Assembly (NCBI RefSeq): GCF_000686905.1
Contig: NZ_JMLW01000025.1
Coordinates: 1 to 39,954 of the forward strand
Reading direction: 5' to 3'
Source of the DNA: Marinospirillum insulare DSM 21763
GTDB taxonomy: Bacteria > Pseudomonadota > Gammaproteobacteria > Pseudomonadales > Halomonadaceae
Length of the DNA stretch: 39,954 nt
Shown: positions 1 through 6,810 of the stretch, one piece after another
Numbering within the stretch: position 1 is the stretch's first letter
Layout of the letters: each line of letters opens with the position of its first letter
Position numbers and translations under genes: made by a program
The notes under the pieces: generated by a model
Database searches by the model: none
Told to the model about the DNA's origin: nothing
The model's input: the letters and a program-made list of their open reading frames with translations, nothing else

Positions 1-236
1 CCCCAAATAGGCTCAATAAAGCGTTTTTTTGAGCGTTGTTTGATCCTTTCTTCGGTAAATTCGTGAGCCTGTTTAGGCCGATATCCACGTTTGCCTGTAT
101 TACGTTTAAGCTCTCGACTAATGGTTGATTTGTGAACACCAAGCGTTTTAGCGATCTCAGTTTGGGTTAAATTGTTATCAAGCAGGGCAGATATTTGGTA
201 TCGTTGCTCTCTGGTGAGCTGTGTGTAGTGTCTCAT
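1..236 (-). CDS. IS30-family transposase, N-terminal part (partial)
   Basis: From the ATG at 236 the frame encodes 78 residues before the window ends. They start MRHYTQLTREQRYQISALLD and continue with NNLTQTEIAKTLGVHKST and ISRELKRNTGKRGYRPKQA. This is the IS30-family DNA-binding region with a helix-turn-helix around residues 25-45, which recognises the element ends. The catalytic DDE core is outside the window. The missing part makes it impossible to tell whether this copy is intact. A C-terminal part of what is probably the same type of transposase lies at the right end. Confidence 0.85.
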   Translation of the reverse strand, partial: MRHYTQLTREQRYQISALLDNNLTQTEIAKTLGVHKSTISRELKRNTGKRGYRPKQAHEFTEERIKQRSKKRFIEPIW

Positions 237-308
237 GTTTGCTTCTCATTCTTGGTCGATTGAAAAGCATAAGATGCTACAGCAGCTTGCCATCCAATCC
301 TAGTTTAA

Positions 309-333
309 TGAGTTGCACTTGAGAGTTGAATCC
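309..333 (-). repeat. IS30 terminal inverted repeat (5' end of left copy)
   Basis: Read inward on the minus strand from 333, the sequence begins GGATTCAACTCTCAAGTGCA. The repeat at 39621-39645 reads GGATTCAACTTGCTAGTGCA. The 10-base and 8-base blocks GGATTCAACT and AGTGCAAC are identical and separated by a variable 4-base core, as expected for the two ends of one IS type. Confidence 0.8.
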
Positions 334-434
334 AGGGCTTAAAAAAGCAAGGTCGTTTATTGGGTGATCATGATAATTTCGGTGAAAAAGACTTTATTAA
401 GCCAGATAATCTACGTCCAAGAACTTATAAGTAA
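334..434 (+). pseudogene. 3' remnant of an unidentified gene next to the IS end
   Basis: An open frame runs out of the IS boundary to a TAA at 432-434. Its last residues read GRLLGDHDNFGEKDFIKPDN followed by LRPRTYK. The composition looks like a real protein C-terminus, and a good terminator follows 37 bases after the stop. The upstream part would lie on the other side of the IS, outside the window. I do not recognise the family. The frame choice is the main uncertainty. Confidence 0.35.
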
Positions 435-471
435 TATTTGAATAACCTTTCTTAGCCTAGGCTAAAATTAA

Positions 472-507
472 AACCTCTGACTAGGTAGCTAGTCGGAGGT
501 TTTTTTC
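472..507 (+). terminator. Rho-independent terminator, probably bidirectional
   Basis: Arms AACCTCTGACTA (472-483) and TAGTCGGAGGTT (490-501) form a 12-bp stem with one T-G wobble and a 6-base loop. A seven-T run follows on the plus strand. On the minus strand the stem is followed by TTTTAATTTT, so it can also end dsbB transcription. It lies between the unidentified 3' remnant and the convergent dsbB gene. Confidence 0.8.
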
Positions 508-514
508 TTATGAG

Positions 515-1015
515 TTATTTACGACTTTTTAATAAGCTAAACATTGCCAAGCTTCCTAAAACTAGATAGCCAGTTAAACTCCATACAGGCAAGGGTAAGG
601 CTAATAAGTTAGCTGCCTGAGCACAGTCTGAAGAACCCATAAACATTTGGGTTAGGGCTTCTTTTAGTGGGAAGAAATTCAGCATTGTTTCCACATCTAA
701 ACCACAGCCAACGCTAGAAGGGTTAAGTTTGATGTAGAGGTGCCTTACAGCTACACCTATGCCTGTTGCAGTGACTAGTGCGAACAAAGCTACCAACAAC
801 CAGCGCATTAATTTAAAACGATTAAGCACTAGTGCTAATAGGCTAAGTATAAAAAAACCTACAAACACCCCCCGCTGTAACCAGCAAAGTGGACAAGGCA
901 AAAGGCCGGTGATTTTTTCGTAAGCAAGAGCGGCAATCAGTATGCAGGCAGAGCCTAGTAGGGTGAGTAGTATGCCTTGCTGCTTTAGGAGTTTAAGGGC
1001 TGGATGGCTGTTCAA
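515..1015 (-). CDS. dsbB: Disulfide bond formation protein B
   Basis: Inner-membrane quinone reductase that reoxidises DsbA in the periplasm and passes electrons to the quinone pool. The 166 residues contain four hydrophobic segments (about 14-32, 48-65, 72-90, 143-160). The first periplasmic loop holds the redox pair C41-P-L-C44 and the second the pair C104/C131. R49 follows the CxxC motif as in the family. The start is a TTG at 1015; AAGGA lies 8 bases upstream and the next Met is residue 70, so no ATG start is possible. The gene stands alone, with hexR divergent and a terminator downstream. Its partner dsbA is not in the window. Confidence 0.95.
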   Translation of the reverse strand: MNSHPALKLLKQQGILLTLLGSACILIAALAYEKITGLLPCPLCWLQRGVFVGFFILSLLALVLNRFKLMRWLLVALFALVTATGIGVAVRHLYIKLNPSSVGCGLDVETMLNFFPLKEALTQMFMGSSDCAQAANLLALPLPVWSLTGYLVLGSLAMFSLLKSRK

Positions 1016-1128
1016 AGAAGCTTTCCTTTTAAAACTGGCTGAGATTTTATGTTAGTTAATGGTTATTATGCATAATAGACTGCATTCTTCATGCTAATGC
1101 TGCAAAATTGACTGCAAGCTTCGACTAG

Positions 1129-1161
1129 AAAGTCTAAGTTAGGTTCCTGCTTAAAGTCTAA
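1129..1161. repeat. Direct repeat pair upstream of hexR
   Basis: AAAGTCTAA occurs at 1129-1137 and again at 1153-1161, 24 bases apart, within the 209-base dsbB-hexR intergenic region. The first copy overlaps a small palindrome, GACT-AGAA-AGTC (1123-1134). The spacing is about two helical turns, which would place two protein sites on one face. Function is unknown; autoregulation by HexR is only a possibility. Confidence 0.3.
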
Positions 1162-1224
1162 CAAGTAGCAAGGTTAGATTTAGGTAGAACAGTTAAATGT
1201 ACCTCTTAAAAGAATTGACTCAAC

Positions 1225-2079
1225 GTGATTAATATTCTGGAACACCTACGTAATACTATGGACACCTTTCGCCGCTCTGAGCAAAAGGTAGGTAACTATG
1301 TGCTGAAGAACCCTAACGAAGTTATTCACATGCGCATAGTAGACTTAGCTACTGAAGCACACGTCAGCGAGCCAACGGTTGTACGCTTTTGCCGTGCGCT
1401 AGGTTGCGATGGCTTTCAAGACTTTAAACTGCGTTTAGCACAAGTTTTGGCAACAGATATTAGCTTTGCCCAGTTCTCCATGAATGACGGTGACACAGTT
1501 GCTGAGTTTTCACGAAGTATTTTTGACTCAACCATTGGTGGGCTACTTCAGGTTAGAGATAAGCTAGAAACACCTAAGCTGCAAGAAGCAATTCATTTGC
1601 TAACCAATGCTAATCGTGTTGAGTTTTATGGTTTTGGTGCTTCGGGTGCGGTTGCAGTCGATGCACAGCACAAGTTCTTTCGCTTACAAATGTCCACAGC
1701 GGCTTATTCTGACCCGCACATGCAGAATATGTCTGCTGTCACCCTAAAACCAGGCGATGTAGTAGTGGCTATTTCACAAACAGGGCGCACTAAATCTTTA
1801 ATGCAGAGTGTGCAGCTAGCCAAAGAAGTGGGTGCCCATGTTATTGGTTTATGTCCTTCAGGTTCGCCCTTGGCAGATATGGTCACTTTACCGTTATTTA
1901 TGGATGTGCCTGAAGATACAGAAATTTATACGCCTATGAGTTCACGTATTGCGCATTTGGTTGTTATTGATGTTTTAGCTGTAGGTGTAGCAAAAATGCG
2001 TGGGCCTAAGTTAATAGAGCATTTGCAGGTGGTTAAGCGAAGCTTACAAGGCTTGCGCCTACCCGACAGATTAAGATAA
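1225..2079 (+). CDS. hexR: RpiR-family transcriptional regulator HexR
   Basis: Regulator of central carbon metabolism; in other gammaproteobacteria HexR responds to 2-keto-3-deoxy-6-phosphogluconate and controls Entner-Doudoroff and glycolytic genes. The 284 residues have an N-terminal HTH_6 domain (about 1-77, with VSEPTVVRFCRALGCDGFQD) and a C-terminal SIS sugar-phosphate domain (about 120-260, with FYGFGASGAVAVDAQHKFFR and the SQTGRTKS loop). The start is GTG at 1225, because the residues after it (INILEHLRNTMDTFRRSEQK) match the conserved family N-terminus; no strong ribosome site is seen. It stands 9 bases from the convergent gene at 2089. Carbon-metabolism genes epd, pgk, fba and tkt lie in the same window, but I found no convincing HexR box in front of them. 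Confidence 0.9.
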   Translation: MINILEHLRNTMDTFRRSEQKVGNYVLKNPNEVIHMRIVDLATEAHVSEPTVVRFCRALGCDGFQDFKLRLAQVLATDISFAQFSMNDGDTVAEFSRSIFDSTIGGLLQVRDKLETPKLQEAIHLLTNANRVEFYGFGASGAVAVDAQHKFFRLQMSTAAYSDPHMQNMSAVTLKPGDVVVAISQTGRTKSLMQSVQLAKEVGAHVIGLCPSGSPLADMVTLPLFMDVPEDTEIYTPMSSRIAHLVVIDVLAVGVAKMRGPKLIEHLQVVKRSLQGLRLPDRLR

Positions 2080-2088
2080 AAATTAAAG

Positions 2089-4383
2089 TTAGTACTGCTT
2101 GTCTAGCAGTTGAGTAAACTCTTCTGCTGGTACAGGTCGACTAATAACAAAGCCCTGAGCAAAATCACACCCTAGTTGTTTTAGCTCGGTAAGCTGCTGT
2201 GGATCTTCAACCCCCTCTGCAACTACACGCATATTTAAGCCATGACCTAAGGCAATAATGGCTCGGGTCAGAGTGCCTTGGCTTCTATTACCTTGATCGG
2301 TCATTAAAAAGCTGCGGTCAATTTTTAGAATATCTAAGGGAAAGCGCTGCAAGTAGCTGAGAGAAGAGTAGCCTGTACCAAAATCATCTATGGCAAGAGT
2401 GACTCCTCGGTTGCGTAAACTGTGCATTTCTACTATTGCCGCTTCTGCATCTTCCATCAGTGTACTTTCAGTTAGTTCTAGCTCCAACATTTTGGCGGGC
2501 AGCTCATATTTATTGAGTAGTTCATCGACCTGCTTTACTAAAGAGCCGCTATCAAGTTGTTGGGCTGCGATATTGACCGCGACTTGTATTTGAATACCCT
2601 GGTGATACCAGCTGGCAGCCTGCCTACAAGACTGCTCAAGCACATTCGAGCCGAGTGTTTCTATTAAACCAGTTCGCTCTGCTAATGGAATAAATATACC
2701 CGGCGAGATAAAGCCTTCATCAGCATGGTGCCACCTAGCTAAGGCTTCCGCAGCGGTTATTTTTCCTGTGTTTAAATCAAGTTTAGGTTGGAAGTGCACT
2801 TGAATTTCATTGTTATCTATTGCTTTGCGTAGGTCTTGCTCTAGGCGTAAAAGCTCTAAGCTACTTTGGCGAATAGTATCGTTATAAACCTGTACGCGAT
2901 TACCCCCTAAAGACTTGCAGCTTAACCTGGCTTGGTCTGCTTGGTTAAGCAATACCTGAAGCTCATGGGCATGATCTGGGTAGCAGCTAATACCAATGCT
3001 TAAAGTTAGGCGTAACTCTTGGCGGTCTACATTAAAAGGTAGATGCATCTGCTCTTGTAGCTCTTCACTTAATAGTTGCGCTTGTTCTTGGTCACCTAAA
3101 ATTAAAGCTGCAAACTCATTCCCCCCTGTACGAGAAATAATTACCGCACTGGTTAGGACGTTGTAAATGCGCTCTGCAGCTAGCTTAAGTAGCTTGTCAC
3201 CAGCATGATGACCTAGGGAATTGTTGTAGGCTTTAAAGCGGTCTATATCAAAAACAATTAAAGATAGCTTCTCTTTGTAAAGGCGAGCTTGAGCCAGTCT
3301 TTGGTGCATTCGGTCATAAAACTGCCCACGATTAGCTAAGCCAGTTAGTTCGTCATATTCAGCGAGGTAGTTCAGCCTTGCTTCTACTTCACGGCTTTTG
3401 GTTAAGTCAGAGAAAACAGCAATAGTAAAAGGTTTTTGTTGGTAGGAGTTAAGCACACGAGTCACCCTAAGCCACTGAGGGTAACTTTCACCATTAAAGC
3501 GTTGTTGTACTAGCTCGCCTTCCCAGCGACCTTCCATTTTTAAATTACGCGATATGGATTTATAAAAATCTCGAGTGGTTGCAAAACAGTCTGTCTGCCA
3601 AAAATCTTCATCTAGAATGTCTTGTCGTGAATAACCAGTAATATCTACAAAGGCTTGGTTAACAAAGATGATTTTACTGTTTGGATCAACAATGTAAGTA
3701 GCTTCACCGGAGGACTCAAAGGCTTTCCAGGCAAGCTGCAGGTAGTCATCCTTTTCTTGCTCTTCAGTGACATCACGCCGCGTACCGAGCATTTTTTTAG
3801 CGTTACCCGTTGTTCTATTACGCTCTACTACCTCACCATGATCTTCTAGCCAGCGCCACTCTCCAGACTTGTGCTTAATACGAAAGCGACACTGGAAGTG
3901 GGTATTCCGCCCTTTGAGTGAGTCAATTAATGCTTGCCTTAAACGTGGATAGTCATCTGGGTGCACTAAAGGTTGTAAATGCCCCATAAAGTAAGGGATT
4001 TCACCTTCTTCATAACCAAAAATATCATTAAAGTGGGAGTGGTAAATAGAGTCTGTTTCTAAGTCCCATTCCCAAAGAGCAAGCTTACTAGCTTCCATGG
4101 CTTGGCTAATTTTGTGGCGCTGATCTGCTAGTTCGCTATGGGTTACTTGGTGGTTAGTAATTTCTTTTTGAAGGTTTTGTTGTTGTTTAAAAAGTAAATA
4201 ACTGCCACCTATCAAAGGTAGGCTAAAGAAGGCAATTAAAACAATTTGAATCAAGCTGATAGCATTAGTGGTGTAGAAAAAAACAAACCACAAGGCAATT
4301 AAAGCTAAGAAAGCAGTGGCTGGATAGTAGCGGGATAAAAGACGTTGTTTTGTCTGCCGCTTGGTAAAGTTTTCTTTGTTCAT
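2089..4383 (-). CDS. Membrane PAS-PAS-GGDEF-EAL protein, probable cyclic-di-GMP phosphodiesterase
   Basis: 764 residues: two membrane segments (about 22-38 and 43-64), a coiled stretch, PAS 1 (about 93-208), PAS 2 (about 215-330), GGDEF domain (335-495) and EAL domain (510-760). The cyclase signature reads GGNEF (420-424) and no RxxD inhibitory site precedes it, so cyclase activity is doubtful. The EAL domain keeps its ligands: E546 of EAL, N604, E638 of the ELTES motif, D666-D667 of DDFGTG, K687 and E723. I infer a phosphodiesterase whose degenerate GGDEF domain may sense GTP. It is divergent from uvrD and convergent with hexR. The start is an ATG preceded by a GGAAG-like site. Confidence 0.9.
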   Translation of the reverse strand: MNKENFTKRQTKQRLLSRYYPATAFLALIALWFVFFYTTNAISLIQIVLIAFFSLPLIGGSYLLFKQQQNLQKEITNHQVTHSELADQRHKISQAMEASKLALWEWDLETDSIYHSHFNDIFGYEEGEIPYFMGHLQPLVHPDDYPRLRQALIDSLKGRNTHFQCRFRIKHKSGEWRWLEDHGEVVERNRTTGNAKKMLGTRRDVTEEQEKDDYLQLAWKAFESSGEATYIVDPNSKIIFVNQAFVDITGYSRQDILDEDFWQTDCFATTRDFYKSISRNLKMEGRWEGELVQQRFNGESYPQWLRVTRVLNSYQQKPFTIAVFSDLTKSREVEARLNYLAEYDELTGLANRGQFYDRMHQRLAQARLYKEKLSLIVFDIDRFKAYNNSLGHHAGDKLLKLAAERIYNVLTSAVIISRTGGNEFAALILGDQEQAQLLSEELQEQMHLPFNVDRQELRLTLSIGISCYPDHAHELQVLLNQADQARLSCKSLGGNRVQVYNDTIRQSSLELLRLEQDLRKAIDNNEIQVHFQPKLDLNTGKITAAEALARWHHADEGFISPGIFIPLAERTGLIETLGSNVLEQSCRQAASWYHQGIQIQVAVNIAAQQLDSGSLVKQVDELLNKYELPAKMLELELTESTLMEDAEAAIVEMHSLRNRGVTLAIDDFGTGYSSLSYLQRFPLDILKIDRSFLMTDQGNRSQGTLTRAIIALGHGLNMRVVAEGVEDPQQLTELKQLGCDFAQGFVISRPVPAEEFTQLLDKQY

Positions 4384-4484
4384 TTATTGCTCTGGCTTCC
4401 AATTTTATTGTTATCTAGAAACACACTTTACGTTTTATATCAGAGTAACAAGCGGTTAGCCACACAGAGTATGTTAGTATTTTG

Positions 4485-4490
4485 TATAAT
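4485..4490 (+). promoter_or_regulatory. Possible -10 element for uvrD
   Basis: A perfect TATAAT lies 59 bases before the chosen uvrD ATG, in the 165-base region divergent from the PAS-GGDEF-EAL gene. No good -35 hexamer stands 16-18 bases upstream, and no LexA-type palindrome is visible, unlike the SOS-regulated E. coli uvrD promoter. Confidence 0.35.
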
Positions 4491-4548
4491 TTGCTGGCTT
4501 AAATTGACTAGCCTGCTAGTTTTTTTATACACATTAACTGGGCTTACC

Positions 4549-6810
4549 ATGACTTCTTCTGCTTCTCATCCCTTACTAAAAAATCTCAATCCAGCTCAGA
4601 CGGCAGTGGTTGTTGCACCACGGCATGACTTGCTTGTGCTAGCTGGCGCTGGTAGTGGAAAGACCAGAGTATTAGTGCAGCGTATTGTTTGGTTGGTTAG
4701 ACAAGAAGGTTTGTCACCACATGAAATTCTTGCAGTTACATTTACTAACAAAGCAGCTAAAGAAATGCGCTTAAGGTTAGAAACCGAACTGAATATGGGT
4801 TTGCGCAGCATGTGGGTGGGTACTTTCCATGGTTTGTCTCACCGTTTATTGCGCACCCACTGGCAAGAAGCCAAATTGCCTCAGCATTTTCAAATATTAG
4901 ATAGCGATGACCAGCTAGGCATGATTAAGCGACTGATGAAACAGCTAGGCATAGATACCGAAAGCACACCTGCCAAGCAAGTACAGTCTTATATTAATGG
5001 TCATAAAGAAGAAGGTCGTAGAGCGGCGCATGTTTTAGCAAGAGGGCAGTTTGAGCGGTCTTTGCAAGAAATCTATCAAACCTATGAAGATTTATGCCAA
5101 CGTCAAGGTTTAGTTGATTTTGCTGAGCTACTTTTAAGGTCGTTGGAAGTTTTGCGCGACACCCCACCCTTGTTAAAACACTACCAACAGCGTTTCTCAA
5201 ATATTTTGGTTGATGAGTTTCAAGACACTAACACCTTGCAATATGCCTGGTTAAAACTGCTGAGAGGTACCGATGGGTGCATTATGGCAGTGGGTGACGA
5301 TGACCAGTCTATCTATGGTTGGCGTGGTGCTAAAATTGAAAACATTCATAACTTTACAGAAGATTTTGCAGGTGCCCAGCTACTGAAGCTAGAGCAAAAC
5401 TACCGTTCTACTTCAACTATTCTTAAAGCAGCTAATGAGCTGATTAAAAATAACAGTGAGCGCTTAGGTAAAGCCTTGTGGACAGAAGACCAGGTTGGTG
5501 ATCCTATTCGTGTTTATGCAGCTTTTAATGAACAGGATGAAGCCCGCTTTATTGTGGATATTATTGCTCAGCATGTAAAAGAAGGTGGCTCGCGAAATGA
5601 CTGTGTTGTTCTCTACCGCTCTAATGCTCAATCACGTTCTTTAGAGGAAGCTTTTTTGCGCCAAGGTATGCCTTACCGGATTTATGGTGGGCATAGGTTT
5701 TATGAGCGAATGGAAATTAAAAATGCTTTGGGCTATTTGAAGTTAATTACTAACCGTCAAGATGACCCGGCTTTTGAACGAGTTATCAACACCCCTACGC
5801 GTGGAATAGGCGCAACAACACTAGAAAAAATTCGTGCTTATGCTCGTGATGAAGGCCTAGGTTTATGGGATGCCTCGGTAGAAATGTTAAGTAGAAAACT
5901 CTTAACAGGTCGTGCTTTAGTAACTGTTAAGGCATTTATTGAGCTAATAGAGCGCATGGATGAAGAAACCCTCCCCCTAGCTTTGAAAGAGAGTGTAGAG
6001 CTTACTTTAGAGTTAAGTGAGTTAATTGACTTTCACTCTAGAGAAAAAGGTGAGCGAGGCCTGGCTAGGGTAGAAAACCTTAAAGAATTAATAAGTGCTG
6101 TTCACAATTATGAGCCAACTTTAACTTTGGATGATATAGATGAAAAAGCGGTTAATTTAGAGGGCAGGCAGGCTTTAGCAGTATTTTTAACCGAAGCTAG
6201 TTTAGACTCTGGAGATAAACAGGCTGAAGAAGACGAAGATGCTGTTCAGTTAATGACTTTACACACAGCTAAAGGTTTGGAGTTTCCTTTGGTTTTTTTA
6301 GCAGGTGTAGAAGAAGGGCTTTTTCCTCATTCCATGGCAATTCAGTCAAGCCCTGGTGGGCTAGAAGAAGAGCGGCGTCTTTGCTATGTAGGCATTACAC
6401 GCGCTATGAAAACACTTTATATAACCCATGCAGAAGCCAGACGTATCTTCGGAAAAGAAACCTACAGCCAGCCGTCACGTTTTATAACAGAGTTACCTGC
6501 CGAGCTATTAAGCGAGGTTAGGTTGACTGGCTCAGTTGATCGTCCTATGCATTTTGCAAAAGATAGACCTAGGCCAGCTGCCGCAAGAGTTGGTGGTGCT
6601 GGCATTGGCAACCCATTAAGTGGCGCTAAAGAAAGTGCTGCAGCCGCCAACTTAAGAATAGGGCAGCGTGTTGAACACAAGAAGTTTGGCGTAGGTGTTA
6701 TTTTACATGCCGAAGGTGAAGGTGATCGCACTCGATTACTAATTAACTTTGAAGGCGTCGGTGAAAAAACCTTGGTATTAGGTTTTGCTCCCCTAACGCC
6801 TTTAGACTAA
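4549..6810 (+). CDS. uvrD: DNA helicase II (UvrD)
   Basis: Superfamily 1A 3'-5' helicase acting in nucleotide excision repair and mismatch repair. The 753 residues contain the Walker A motif AGAGSGKT (32-39), VTFTNKAA motif Ia, the DEFQDT Walker B region near 222, GDDDQSIYGWRGA (motif III), LEQNYRSTS (motif IV), LHTAKGLEFP (motif V) and VGITRAMK (motif VI near 615). A Tudor-like C-terminal tail (about 700-753, RIGQRVEHKKFGVG) matches the RNA-polymerase-binding end of E. coli UvrD. The ATG at 4549 is chosen because homology starts at SHPLLKNLNPAQTAVV; the frame is open further upstream but that part is not family-like. The stop abuts the stop of the convergent gene with no spacer. Confidence 0.95.
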   Translation: MTSSASHPLLKNLNPAQTAVVVAPRHDLLVLAGAGSGKTRVLVQRIVWLVRQEGLSPHEILAVTFTNKAAKEMRLRLETELNMGLRSMWVGTFHGLSHRLLRTHWQEAKLPQHFQILDSDDQLGMIKRLMKQLGIDTESTPAKQVQSYINGHKEEGRRAAHVLARGQFERSLQEIYQTYEDLCQRQGLVDFAELLLRSLEVLRDTPPLLKHYQQRFSNILVDEFQDTNTLQYAWLKLLRGTDGCIMAVGDDDQSIYGWRGAKIENIHNFTEDFAGAQLLKLEQNYRSTSTILKAANELIKNNSERLGKALWTEDQVGDPIRVYAAFNEQDEARFIVDIIAQHVKEGGSRNDCVVLYRSNAQSRSLEEAFLRQGMPYRIYGGHRFYERMEIKNALGYLKLITNRQDDPAFERVINTPTRGIGATTLEKIRAYARDEGLGLWDASVEMLSRKLLTGRALVTVKAFIELIERMDEETLPLALKESVELTLELSELIDFHSREKGERGLARVENLKELISAVHNYEPTLTLDDIDEKAVNLEGRQALAVFLTEASLDSGDKQAEEDEDAVQLMTLHTAKGLEFPLVFLAGVEEGLFPHSMAIQSSPGGLEEERRLCYVGITRAMKTLYITHAEARRIFGKETYSQPSRFITELPAELLSEVRLTGSVDRPMHFAKDRPRPAAARVGGAGIGNPLSGAKESAAAANLRIGQRVEHKKFGVGVILHAEGEGDRTRLLINFEGVGEKTLVLGFAPLTPLD

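Larger units (their letters stand above)
1..333 (-). mobile_element. IS30-family insertion sequence, 5' part, cut by the window edge
   Basis: The element is read on the minus strand. Its outer end is placed at about 333, where the inverted repeat GGATTCAACT-N4-AGTGCAAC begins. The same repeat, in opposite orientation relative to the transposase, begins at 39621 at the other end of the window. Between the repeat and the transposase start (236) lie about 97 noncoding bases. The left boundary is missing because the window ends inside the transposase gene. This is one of two partial copies that bracket the window in the same orientation. Confidence 0.85.

Noticed and set aside
4345-4548. An N-terminal extension of UvrD by 68 residues
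   Set aside because: The extension is hydrophobic, overlaps the start of the divergent gene and has no family similarity. UvrD homology begins just after the ATG at 4549.
4384-4548. A LexA operator in front of uvrD
   Set aside because: No CTGT-N8-ACAG palindrome is present, although E. coli uvrD has one.
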